A DNA stretch of 64,000 nucleotides. It comes from Anthoceros angustus (Eukaryota; Streptophyta; Anthocerotopsida; Anthocerotales; Anthocerotaceae). The notes under the pieces were generated by a model. It ran no database searches and was not told the DNA's origin. It saw only the letters and a list, made by a program, of their open reading frames with translations. A program made the position numbers and the translations under genes. The stretch spans positions 322,369-386,368 of the forward strand of contig MU008178.1 in NCBI GenBank assembly GCA_010909165.1, read 5' to 3'. This document shows, piece after piece, positions 13,105 to 26,311 of this stretch. Numbering within the stretch: position 1 is the first letter of the stretch; the number at the start of each line of letters is the position of its first letter.

Positions 13105-16100
13105 GAGAGAAACCCTTGAACCTTTGTCTATCTTTTATATTGTAGCAATGTCTTTTAAAATTTTTCGTTAGCAGAACCGATATAGGATCGGGATTGTGAT
13201 TCTAACGTAACAATCCTTGTCCACATGTCATCCAGCAAATTTCTGATTTTGAAGAAACTCCTCTATACCCCACCGGCTTAGCCCACGCAAGGCCCAATGC
13301 GTGCGTTGGAGCCCACGGTAGTAAGACAAACAATCCACAGCGTGCCTCCGCATTAAATCCGAACGGACTTCAACACCTAGTTGGTCCAAGTCACTCCCAC
13401 GCAATTTATGGGAAAGCGGTGTTAAGGATAGTTTTGAATGTCTAACAACAACCCATCACAAACCTCCCCACCCTTGAACCCTTGCAGATTTCAAGAGACT
13501 CGGAAAATGAGTGTGATGCACCGAGAGTTATATCAGCGATGCAGGCTTGACTCAATCACGTTCTTGAATGTCAAGGCCGGACAGGCGGGGACCAAAGAAC
13601 TAAGGATGGACTATTTCACAAAGTTCAAAAAGCGTTGAAGTAAATATGGCGAAATAAACTTGGGCTCCAAATGAATCAAGGTCCCATGCTCGCAAGAGAT
13701 GTGTATCAGTGCAGCAGCCACCCTTTGTGCCCTTCACTAGATAGAAGGTTGACCTAAAGCAATTCTAGTCAAATTGTTTAGTCACAACGTTACCGGCAGA
13801 GGAGTGGACCAGCGATGGCGGATCGCAAAGGGTATCGGGCCACTCACCTTCACTATCTCGGTCGAGAATGAGGAAGGTTGTAGGCAACCAACACACGAAA
13901 TGGAAAGCACACAAAGCGACTTATCATACAACTAGGTAGAGCCCGTATAATGTGATGACAAATGGGCACAATCACCTTAAAAGGGTCTCCTCTCAATGAC
14001 CGCACGTAAAGGGAATTTTTCATACCACGACCTTGCAACATAGCACATGCACCTTTGGTTGTTGCAAACTACATATGCTTTGTTGACCTGGTAAATCCAC
14101 CATCAAAGTAACATACCTCCAACGCCACATCCCAAAGACGCCTCCCCGTGTGTGCAGCAAATCGTCGACATTCTCCTCACAACTTCATGTGATTATGTAA
14201 TGCCTTCCATTCATATAGTAGGCGTGTGTAATTCATTACAGGAGCCATGTCAAACATCATATGCAATATGCCATCCACAACGGATGTTGCCGTCGTGCAA
14301 CCAATCAAATTCGGATGATACGTTTAGATTTCTTCGCACATCTTCTCTCCAACCACCTCATCCGCAAGGACCTCAAATTAAGATACCTTCGTCTCACTTG
14401 GTCCCCATTTCAAAAGGAGGAGTTTTGTGTCAATCCTCCTTTTGGTTTCTCACCATGCCGCTATCAACTTAGTTCTCTTCTTTCCTTCAAACTCCAGTAA
14501 ACTCAATTTAGTTAATTGTTAGCTCGCATCACCTCGGGATTGAGGGGTGCGGCATGAAAGCGTTCTTAGGCAGCGATTCGTGTCTGGCGGCTAGGGCTCA
14601 TCTCTTACCAAGATGGGCGTTAATCGGCGGATATTAGCTAGATAGTTCTATAATGAGGAGAAAGATTTAGGCAAATGTTTGCGATGTGAGGCAGATTCCT
14701 ATCACGGAGTCTTTTTAGATAGACTTGACCATCCACAGCTATAATCTATCGGGTTGGATAATCGAAATGAGCAACTTTTGTGTCTAGTTTGTCGTTTGCA
14801 AATAGGTTACAACTTTTCACATCGCAAAGATGGCTTGATTCATCGTGGTGCAAGTATGCGCGGGACATGGTCATAGATACCACCAAACCTAATTGAAGAG
14901 ATCACAAGATCTCAACGCAAATGGAGATCAATGTCATGAGTTTTCACCTTCGTCTCACTTGGTCCCCATTTCAAAAGGAGGAGTTTTGTGTCAATCCTCC
15001 TTTTGGTTTCTCGACAGCCGCTATCAACTTAGTTCTCTTCTTTCCTTCAAACTCGTAAACTCAATTTAGTTAATTGTTAGCTCGCATCACCTCGGGATTG
15101 AGGATGCGCATGAAAGCGTTCTTAGGCGGATTGGGTGTCTGCGGCTAGGGCTCTCTCTTACCAAGATGGGCGTGTAATGAGATATTAGCTAGATAGTTCT
15201 ATAATGAGGAGAAAGATTTAGGCAAATGTTTCTTGATGACGATTCCTATCACGAGTCTTTTTAGATAGACTTGACCAGTCCCTATAATCTATCGTTGGAT
15301 AATCGAAATGAGCAACTTTTGTGTCTAGTTTGTCGTTTGCAAATAGGTTACAACTTTTCACATCCGTGAAAGATGGCTTGATTCTCGTGGTGCAAGTATG
15401 CGGCGAGACATGGTCATAGATACCACCAAACCTAATTGAAGAGATCACAAGATCTCAACGCAAATGGAGATCAATGTCATGAGTTTTCACCTTTTCTTGT
15501 GACTTTGCCTCCAGTTTGAGTGGATCATGCTACCGCTAATTGTATTTTTGATCCAACTTTGGAACTCCCACAATAGAGAACCTTGGGAAAGATGATTAAT
15601 GTAACAAAGGTGGAACAATTGGGGTACATCAATATAGTTAGTTGTGATGGACTTGGATCATGTGATTGATAACCCTCATCCAATGATTTTTTGTGTTTTA
15701 ATATTATTTTAACATTATCGCTCCCAATTCCAAACCACCGCCAAAGAAAAAAGAAGATGGTCTTTTATGCAACATATTGTACTCAATATTTAATTAAATA
15801 TTAAATATATTTATTATCGAGAGTTTGGAATGGAGAAGGCTATATATATGTAGACTTGCGGTCTTAAGTCCTCATCCTTTTCCAAAGGTTGGATAAGGTA
15901 TATGATTATTTGTGATAGAAAATAGAATTGTCACCATGTTTGTTTGGTTACTTGTATGCTTGTTTAATGTGTCCATATTGTATCACAATGGAGTTGTGAT
16001 GGCAAACATATTGGAGTCTACCCCTTGGATGATGCCAACTTCCTCTTAACCAATTTTCAAAGGCCATTCCTCGAATCGCATAATGTATTCCACTTGTTCT

Positions 16101-17372
16101 ACTTTATATTTGTTTGATCCAATAGTCATTCATCAATGTGCATGTGATTATACAAACGATATTTCTTTTGTTTTCAATGGAGTGATTATGCATGTGAATG
16201 ACGATAATTCTTTGGTGAGTGTCTGCAGCTTTCGGATGGTACAATCGTAGATTGCGTGAAGATAGAAGATCAATTAACGTTACAACATCCACTTTTGAAG
16301 GACATGTTATACAAGTATGTATTTATATTCAAGTTACAAGTCATTCTTGTAATCAACAATATCTAGAACATTCAAGTATGGATATTAATATAGTTTTGTT
16401 TTGCGAAACCACCGGTTTCACTAAGACATAATTATGTGGAGTCCACGAATGTCAAACGCGTGCAATCCAAATTTATGAACAAGAAGTGGGTTCATGTCCA
16501 AAAGGTACCATTCCAATTCAAAGGTTCACTTACGAGCAAATGAATAGAAGTATAGAAGTGAAGAGGAGAGTCGACATAAGTCGCGAGGTGAAGAGGAGAG
16601 TCGACAATGGAATGGAGGTCTCTCCTCATGTTGAAGATGATGGCTTTTTATTTGAGGTATACTATTCATGGTCCACATTCCATTTTGTTTACACTTAAGG
16701 GTATTTGCACGATACTAATGAGGATAAATTTGCACGGTGATACTAAATATGAATTGACTCGTATGTTTATGTGAGATCTGGTAGTATACTCAACAACAAG
16801 ACTACTTTTATGGGTAGTGCGGTGATTAGCATTTGGGATCCAGTTGAGAGAGGTCCAAATGATTTCTCAAGCTCATATATTCGTCTTGAAAGCCGGAGAC
16901 TATGGCGAATATAATGGTGTTGATATTGGATGGCATGTAAGTCAAAAGGGTATAGTATTTGTTTGTTTTTATAAGCGCAAATGATACATGTACTTATTTT
17001 CTCGCTTGTTGCAATTGCAGAAATTTCCATTTTGTATTCAAATGACCCTCTACCTCGTTTGTACATTGGATATAAGGTTAGTTCATACACTCATGTGCGT
17101 TCCTATATTTAATTATATTATTTTGAAAATCAGTTGGGTTCCAAACAACAATCCTTTCATCTTATGTGTCCATGTACAACGGTGTTTTAACTTGTTTTTA
17201 CTGGGTTTGTGCAAACTAATCCGCATTTGTGTTCGTGGTGCTTTCCTCACGATTATGAGGGGACAACTATAAATGCTCGGATAAGCAAAGTAAGTATAAC
17301 AATCTTTTATCAACAATTAGACAACAAAATGGACTTATTGACTCTCCATACTCATTCTTAGTTTGGACAATG
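12630..17372 (+). repeat. Array unit 4, enlarged by a 561-bp duplication
   Basis: The unit is 4743 bp long. Its spacer (13,105-15,840) carries a tandem duplication of 14,385-14,945. Otherwise it matches its neighbours. Confidence 0.93.
14385..15490 (+). repeat. 561-bp tandem duplication in the spacer of unit 4
   Basis: Positions 14,385-14,945 are repeated directly at 14,946 to about 15,490. At the junction GTTTTCACCTTCGTC runs into TCACTTGGTCCCC. Both parental sites share ACCTTCGTCT (10 bp). This fits unequal exchange or template switching at short homology. Confidence 0.88.
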
Positions 17373-17850
17373 TGATCCGAGGATTCAAACACGGCTGATT
17401 TATGGTTGTTTATTAATGGACAAGCGGTTGGTTATTGGCCGACATCAATATTTGATGGCTTTCTTTCTCTTGAACTATTTAATCACGGAATGGGAGGCAA
17501 CCTTGGTATGACAAGTAAATATTCATAAGTCATGTTGGGAAATGGGAGACTAGGGATGATGCTCATGGTCCAGGAGTTGGTGGAGTGTATGAAGCCTATC
17601 AAAAGCGGCTTGATGTATTTGATGAAGGATGACAAGAATAACATCGATTCCAAATTTCCTTGATAGAATAGTAATCCATTCAACTTATGAAGACAATTGG
17701 AATGGAAAATCATTCTATGTTAAACATAAACAATATTCTTCACGGTATCCGGTTTTTTTGGTGGGCGAGTGGTTCGGATACCTTAGTCTCAAATCTTCCT
17801 CTTATGAAGCTAGTGAAGATACGGATGCATTTATGGAAGAAGTGCTATGA
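15936..17850 (+). pseudogene. Neprosin-family gene copy 4, frame-disrupted as read
   Basis: The TATA box is at 15,841. The exon carrying GSCPKGTIPIQR is open to HVEDDGFLFEVYYSWSTFHF (16,486-16,690). This shows a downstream frame that is broken by one base in most copies. The C-terminal part is open from 17,629 to the stop at TGA 17,848 and gives the longest continuous C-terminus. Confidence 0.7.
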
Positions 17851-20800
17851 GAGAAACCCTTGAACCTTTGTCTATCTTTTATATTGTAGCAATGTCTTTT
17901 AAAATTTTTCGTTAACGCAGAACCGATATAGGATCGAGATTGTGATTCTAACGTCGTAATAATCCTTGTCCACATGTCATCCAGCAAATTTCTGATTTTG
18001 AAGAAACTCCTCTATACCCCACCCGGCTTAGCCCACGCAAGGCCCAATGCGTTGGAGCCACCAGTGGTAAGACAAACAATCCACACAACGTACCTCCGCA
18101 TTAAATCCGAACGGACTTCAACACCTAGTTGGTCCAAGTCACTCCCACGCAATTTATGGAAAGCGGTGTTAAGGATAGTTTTGAATGTCTAACAACAACC
18201 CATCACAAACCTCCCCACCGAACCCTTGCAGATTTCAAGAGACTCAGGAAAATGAGTGTGATGCACCGAGTTATGTCAGCGATCAGGGCTTGAGCAAGAA
18301 TCAATCACGTTCTTGAATGTCAAGGCCGGACGAGGGACCAAAGAACTAAGGATGGACTATTTCACAAAGTTCAAAAAGCGTTGAAGTAAATATGGCGAAA
18401 TAAACTTGGGCTCCAAATGAATCAAGGTCCCATGCTCGCAAGAGATGTGTCTTTGATTCGCTTGGCCACCCCTTTGTGCCCTTCACTAGATAGAAGGTTG
18501 ACCTAAAGCAATTCTAGTCAAATTGTTTAGTCACAACGCTACCCCGAGGAGTGGACCAGCGTAGCGGATCGCAAAGGGTATCGGGCCACTCACCTTCACT
18601 ATCTCGTCGAGAATGAGGAAGGTTGTAGGCAACCAACACACGAAATGGAAAGCACACTGCGACTTATCATACAACTAGGTAGAGCCCGTATAATGTGATG
18701 ACAAATGGGCACAATCACCTTAAAAGGGTCTCCTCTCAATGACCGCACGTAAAGGGAATTTTTCATACCACGACCTTGCAACATAGCACATGCTGCGTTA
18801 GATTGTTGCAAACTACATATGCTTTGTTGACTGGTAAATCCACCATCAAAGTAACATACCTCCAACGCCACATCCCAAAGACGCCTCCCTGTGTGCCACA
18901 AATACATCTGACATTCTCCTCACAACTTCATGTGATTATGTAATGCCTTCCATTCATATAGTAAGGCGTGTATGATGCATTTGTTACTGGGAGCCATGTC
19001 AAACATCATATGCAATATGCCATCCACAAGCAGATGTTGCCGCACGTGCAACCAATCAAATTCGGATGATACGTTTAGATTTCTTCGCACATCTTCTCTC
19101 CAACCACCTCATCCAAGGACCTCAAATTAAGATACCTTCGTCTCACTTGGTCCCCATTTCAAAAGGAGGAGTTTTGTGTCAATCCTCCTTTTGGTTTCTC
19201 ACCAGCCCGCTATCAACTTAGTTCTCTTCTTTCCTTCAAACTCCGTAAACTCAATTTAGTTAATTGTTAGCTCGCATCACCTCGAGATTGAGGTCGGGTG
19301 CGGCATGAAAGGCGTTCTTAGACGGCGCTGATTGCACGAGGCGGCTAGGGCTCATCTCTTACCAAGATGGTCATGAATCGGAGATATTAGCTAGATAGTT
19401 CTATAATGAGGAGAAAGATTTAGGCAAATGTTTCATCGATGTGAGACGATTCCTATCACGGAGTCTTTTAGATAGACTTGACCACAGCTATAATCTATCG
19501 GGTTGGATAATCGAAATGAGCAACTTTTGTGTCTAGTTTGTCGTTTTGCAAATAGGTTACAACTTTTCACATCCTGTGAAAGATGGCTTGATTACGATCG
19601 TGGTGCAAGTATGCATCGGCAGACATGGTCATAGATACCACCAAACCTAATTGAAGAGATCACAAGATCTCAACGCAAATGGAGATCAATGTCATGAGTT
19701 TTCACCTTCGTCTTGCTTTGCCTCCAGTTTGAGTGGATCATGCTACCGCTAATTGTATTTTTGATCCAACTTTGGAACTCCCACAATAGAGAACCTTGGG
19801 AAAGATGATTAATCTGTAACAAAGGTCTTAGGAACAATTTGGGGTACATCAATATAGTTAGTTGTGATGGACTTGGATCATGTGATTGATAACCCTCATC
19901 CAATGATTTTTTTGTGTTTTAATATTATTTTAACATTATCGCTCCCAATTCCAAACCCAATTCGGCCAAAGAAAAGAAGATGGTCTTTTATGCAGAAACA
20001 TATTGTACTCAATATTTAATTAAATATTAAATATATTTATTATCGAGAGTTTGGAATGGAGAAGGCTATATATATGTAGACTTGCAGGTCTTAAGTCCTC
20101 ATCCTTTTCGATCTTTGGGGATAAGGTATATGATTATTTGTGATAGAAAATAGAATTGTCACCATGTTTGTTTGGTTACTTGTATGCTTGTTTAATGTGT
20201 CCATATTGTATCACAATGGAGTTGTGATGGCAAACATATTGAGTCTACCCCTTGGATGATGCCAACTTCCTCTTAACCAATTTTCAAAGGCCATTCCTCG
20301 AATCGCATAATGTATTCCACTTGTTCTACTTTATATTTGTTTGATCCAATAGTCTTCATCAATGTGCATGTGATTATACAAACGATATTTCTTTTGTTTT
20401 CAATGGAGTGATTATGCATGTGATGACGATAATTCTTTGGTGAGTGTCCTGACTTCGGATGGTACAATCGTGATTGCGTGAAGATAGAAGATCAATTAAC
20501 GTTACAACATCCACTTTTGAAGGACATGTTATACAAGTATGTATTTATATTCAAGTTACAAGTCATTCTTGTAATCAACAATATCTAGAACATTCAAGTA
20601 TGGATATTAATATAGTTTTGTTTTGCGAAACCACCGGTTTCACTAAGACATAATTATGGAGTCCACGAATGTCAAACGTGCAATCCAAATTTATGAACAA
20701 GAAGTGGGTTCATGTCCAAAAGGTACCATTCAATTCAAAGGTTCACTTACGAGCAAATGAATAGAAGTATAGAAGTGAAGAGGAGAGTCGACATAAGTCA

Positions 20801-21596
20801 TGGTGAAGAGGAGTCGACAATGGACGGAGGTCTCTCCTCATGTTGAAGATGATGGCTTTTTATTTTGAGGTATACTATTCATGGTCCACATTCCATTTTG
20901 TTTACACTTAAGGGTATTTGCACGATACTAATGAGGATAAATTTGCAGTGATACTAAATATGAATTGACTCGTATGTTTATGTGAGATACGAGGCCGTAT
21001 ACTACATGCAACAACAAGACTACTTTTATGGAGGTAGTGCGGTGATTAGCATTTGGGATCCAGTTGTGAGAGAGGTCCAAATGATTTCTCAAGCTCATAT
21101 ATTCGTCTTGAAAGCCGTGGAGACTATATGAATATAATGGTGTTGATATTGGATGGCATGTAAGTCAAAAGGGTATAGTATTTGTTTGTTTTTATAAGCG
21201 CAAATGATACATGTACTTATTTTTCTCGCTTGTTGCAATTGCAGAAATTTCCATTTTGTATTCAAATGACCCTCTACCTCGTTTGTACATTGGATATAAG
21301 GTTAGTTCATACACTCATATGCGTTCCTATATTTAATTATATTATTTTGAAAATCAGTTGGGTTCCAAACAACAATCCTTTCATCTTATGTGTCCATGTA
21401 CAACGGTGTTTTAACTTGTTTTCTGGGTTTGTGCAAACTAATCCGACATTTGTGTTGATGGTGCTTTCCTCACGATTATGAGGGGACAACTATAAATGCT
21501 CGGATAAGCAAAGTAAGTATAACAATCTTTTATCAACAATTAGACAACAAAAATGGACTTATTGACTCTCCATACTCATTCTTAGTTTGGACAATG
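17373..21596 (+). repeat. Array unit 5
   Basis: This is a 4224-bp unit of normal structure. The spacer at 17,851-20,066 has no recognisable gene. Confidence 0.93.
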
Positions 21597-22083
21597 TGAT
21601 CCGTGATTCAAACACGGCTGATTTATGGTTGTTTATTAATGGACAAGCGGTTGGTTATTGGCCGACATCAATATTTGATGGCTTTCTTTCTCTTGAACTA
21701 TTTAATCACGGAATGGGAGGCAACCTTGGTATGACAAGTAAATATTCGCAAGTCATGTTGGGAAATGGGAGACTAGGACATGCTGCTCATGGTCCAAAGA
21801 CAAAGTTGGTGGAGTGTCTGAAGCCTATCAAAAGCGGCTTGATGTATTTGATGAAGGATGACAAGAATAACATCTTGATTCCAAATTTCCTTGATAGAAT
21901 AGTAATCCATTCAACTTATGAAGACAATTGGAATGGAAAATCATTCTATGTTCATTGCGTAACAATATTCTTCCCGGTATCTGGTTTTTTTGGTGGGCGA
22001 GTGGTTCGGATACCTTAGTCTCAAATCTTCCTCTTATGAAGCTAGTGAAGAATCTGGATGCATTTATGGAAGAAGTGCTATGA
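20164..22083 (+). pseudogene. Neprosin-family gene copy 5, longest intact neprosin C-terminal block
   Basis: The TATA box is at 20,067. From 21,587 to 22,018 one open frame of 143 codons runs through DSNTADLWLFINGQAVGYWP, MGGNLGMTSKYSQVMLGNGR, NNILIPNFLDRIVIHSTYED and FPVSGFFGGRV. The last block matches the family's closing YFFGGPG region. This is the best evidence that the unit encodes a complete DUF239 domain. The 5' exons are damaged: a short deletion near 20,800 affects the VKRRVD repeat. The stop of the standard frame is TGA 22,081. Confidence 0.75.
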
Positions 22084-25000
22084 GAGAAACCCTTGAACCT
22101 TTGTCTATCTTTTATATTGTAGCAATGTCTTTTAAAATTTTTAGGTTAACGCAGAACCGATATAGGATCGAGGATTGTGATTCTAACGTCGTAACAATCC
22201 TTGTCCACATGTCATCCAGCAAATTTCTGATTTTGAAGAAACTCCTCTATACCCCACAGCTTACATGAGGCCCAATGCGTGCGTTGGAGCCAAGTGGTAA
22301 GACAAACAATCCACACAACGTACCTCCGCATTAAACCGAACGGACTTCAACACCTAGTTGGTCCAAGTCACTCCCACGCAATTTATGGGAAGCGGTGTTA
22401 AGGATAGTTTTGAATGTCTAACAACAACCCATCACAAACCTCCCCACCCGAACCCTTGCGGATTTCAAGAGACTCCGGGGAAAATGAGTGTGATGCACCG
22501 AGTTATGTCAACGCGATGCAGGGCTTGATAGAATCAATCACGTTCTTGAATGTCAAGGCTGGACAATGAGGCGGGGACCAAAGAACTAAGGATGGACTAT
22601 TTCACAAAGTTCAAAAACGTTGAAGTAAATATGGCGAAATAAACTTGCTCCAAATGAATCAAGGTCCCATGCTCGCAAGAGATGTGTCGTTACCTTGGCC
22701 ACCTTTTGTGCCCTTCACTAGATAGAAGGTTGACCTAAAGCAATTCTAGTCAAATTGTTTAGTCACAGCGTTCAAGCCGAGGAGTGGACCAGCGTAGGAT
22801 CGCAAAGGGTATCGTGCCACTCACCTTCACTATCTCGGTCGAGAATGAGGAAGGTTGTAGGCAACCAACACACGAAATGGAAAGCCGCACAAACGACTTA
22901 TCATACAACTAGGTAGAGCCGTATAATGTGATGACAAATGGGCACAATCACCTTAAAAGGGTCTCCTCTCAATGACCGCACGTAAAGGGAATTTTTCATA
23001 CCACGACCTTGCAACATAGCACATGCTGCGTTAGATTGTTGCAAACTACATATCTTTGTTGACTGGTAAATCCACCATCAAAGTAACATACCTCCAACGC
23101 CACATCCCAAAGAGGCGCCTCCACTGTGTGCCAGCAAATACGTCTGACATTCTCCTCACAACTTCATGTGATTATGTAATGCCTTCCATTCATATAGTAA
23201 GAGCGTGTGTAATTACATTACTGGGAGCCATGTCAAACATCATATGCAATATGCCATCCACAAGCAGATGTTGCCGTCGTGCAACCAATCAAATTCGGAT
23301 GATACGTTTAGATTTCTTAGCATCTTCTCTCCAACCACCTCATCCGCAAGGACCTCAAATTAAGATACCTTCGTCTCACTTGGTCCCCCATTTCAAAAGG
23401 AGGAGTTTTGTGTCAATCCTCCTTTTGGTTTCTCGCTTGTCGCTATCAACTTAGTTTTCTTCTTTCCTTCAAACTCAGAAACTCAATTTAGTTAATTGTT
23501 AGCTCGCATCACCTCGGGATTGAGGCCCAGTGCGGCATGAAAGCGTTCTTGCGGCGATTCGGTGTCTGGCGGCTAGGGCTCTGTCTCTTACCAAGATGGC
23601 TGTTAATCGGGATATTAGCTAGATAGTTCTATAATGAGGAGAAAGATTTAGGCAAATGTTTCGATGTGAGACGATTCCTATCACAGTCTTTTAGATAGAC
23701 TTGACCGATCACAGCTATAATCTATCGGGTTGGATAATCGAAATGAGCAACTTTTGTGTCTAGTTTGTCGCTTTGCAAATAGGTTACAACTTTTCACATC
23801 ACAGCGAAAGATGGCTTGATTACGATCGTGGTGCAAGTATGCGTCAGACATGGTCATAGATACCACCAAACCTAATTGAAGAGATCACAAGATCTCAACG
23901 CAAATGGAGATCAATGTCATGAGTTTTCACCTTCGTCTTGTGACTTTGCCTCCAGTTTGAGTGGATCATGCTACCGCTAATTGTATTTTTGATCCAACTT
24001 TGGAACTCCCACAATAGAGAACCTTGGGAAAGATGATTAATCTGTAACAAAGGTGCTTGGAACAATTTGGGGTACATCAATATAGTTAGTTGTGATGGAC
24101 TTGGATCATGTGATTGATAACCCTCATCCAATGATTTTTTTGTGTTTTTAATATTATTTTAACATTATCGCTCCCAATTCCAAACCCAATTACGGCCAAA
24201 GAAAAAGAAGATGGTCTTTTATGCCTGAAACATATTGTACTCAATATTTAATTAAATATTAAATATATTTATTATCGAGAGTTTGGAATGGAGAAGGCTA
24301 TATATATGTAGACTTGCAGGTCTTAAGTCCTCATCCTTTTCGGTCTTTGAGGATAAGGTATATGATTATTTGTGATAGAAAATAGAATTGTCACCATGTT
24401 TGTTTGGTTACTTGTATGCTTGTTTAATGTGTCCATATTGTATCACAATGGAGTTGTGATGGCAAACATATTGGAGTCTACCCCTTGGATGATGCCAACT
24501 TCCTCTTAACCAATTTTCAAAGGCCATTCCTCGAATACATAATGTATTCCACTTGTTCTACTTTATATTTGTTTGATCCAATAGTCATTCATCAATGTGC
24601 ATGTGATTATACAAAGCGATATTTCTTTTGTTTTCAATGGAGTGATTATGCATGTGAGACGATAATTCTTTGGTGAGTGTCCTGCTGACTTGGATGGTAC
24701 AATCGTAGATTGCGTGAAGATAGAAGATCAATTAACGTTACAACATCCACTTTTTGAAGGACATGTTATACAAGTATGTATTTATATTCAAGTTACAAGT
24801 CATTCTTGTAATCAACAATATCTAGAACATTCAAGTATGGATATTAATATAGTTTTGTTTTGCGAAACCACGGTTTCACTAAGACATAATTATGTGGAGT
24901 CCACGAATGTCAAGCGTGCAATCCAAATTTATGAACAAGAAGTGGGTTCATGTCCAAAAGGTACCATTCCAATTCAAAGGTTCACTTACGAGCAAATGAA

Positions 25001-25838
25001 TAGAAGTATAGAAGTGAAGAGGAGAGTCGACATAAGTCGCGAGGTGAAGAGGAGAGTCGACAATGGACGGAGGTCTCTCCTCATGTTGAAGATGATGGCT
25101 TTTTATTTGAGGTATACTATTCATGGTCCACATTCCATTTTGTTTACACTTAAGGGTATTTGCAACGATACTAATGAGGATAAATTTGCGGTGATACTAA
25201 ATATGAATTGACTCGTATGTTTATGTGAGATACAGGGCCGTATACTGTACAACAACAAGACTACTTTTATGGAGTCTGGTCTGGTGATTAGCATTTGGGA
25301 TCCAGTTGTGAGAGAGGTCCAAATGATTTCTCAAGCTCATATATTATCTTGAAAGCCGTGGAGACTATGGCGAATATAATGGTGTTGATATTGGATGGCA
25401 TGTAAGTCAAAAGGGTATAGTATTTGTTTGTTTTTATAAGCGCAAATGATACATGTACTTATTTTTCTCGCTTGTTGCAATTAAAATTTCCATTTTGTAT
25501 TCAAATGACCCTCTACCTCGTTTGTACATTGGATATAAGGTTAGTTCATACACTCATATGCGTTCCTATATTTAATTATATTATTTTGAAAATCAGTTGG
25601 GTTCCAAACAACAATCCTTTCATCTTATGTGCGGTCCATGTACAACGGTGTTTTAACTTGTTTTTGCTGGGTTTGTGCAAACTAATCCGGCATTTGTGTT
25701 CGTGGTGCTTTCCTCACGATTATGAGGGACAACTATAAATGCTCGGATAAGCAAAGTAAGTATAACAATCTTTTATCAACAATTAGACAACAAAATGGAC
25801 TTATTGACTCTCCATACTCATTCTTAGTTTGGACAATG
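21597..25838 (+). repeat. Array unit 6
   Basis: This is a 4242-bp unit of normal structure. The spacer at 22,084-24,298 has no recognisable gene. Confidence 0.93.
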
Positions 25839-26311
25839 TGATCCGAGATTCAAACACGGCTGATTTATGGTTGTTTATTAATGGACAAGCGATTGGTTAT
25901 TAGTGACATCAATATTTGATGGCTTTCTTTCTCTTGAACTATTTAATCACAGAATGGGAGGCAACCTTGGTATGACAAGTAAATATTCGCAAGTCATGTT
26001 GGGAAATGGGAGACTAGGACGGATGCTCATGGTCCTCCGGAGGTTGGTGACAGGTGTAGGCCTATCAAAGCAACTTGATGTATTTGATGAAGGATGACAA
26101 GAATAACATCGATTCCAAATTTCCTTGATAGAATAGTAATCCATTCAACTTATGAAGACAATTGGAATGGAAAATCATTCTATGTTCACAAACAATATTC
26201 TTCACGGTATCCGGTTTTTTTTGGTGGGCGAGTGGTTCGGATACCTTAGTCTCAAATCTTCCTCTTATGAAGCTAGTGAAGATGGATGCATTTATGGAAG
26301 AAGTGCTATGA
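24396..26311 (+). pseudogene. Neprosin-family gene copy 6, frame-disrupted as read
   Basis: The TATA box is at 24,299. DGTIVDCVKIEDQLTLQHPL is open from 24,690, and the frame reads on through the first intron. The second intron lacks its normal acceptor: GCAATTGCAGAAATTT of other copies reads GCAATTAAAATTT at 25,477-25,490. The stop is TGA 26,309. Confidence 0.7.
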
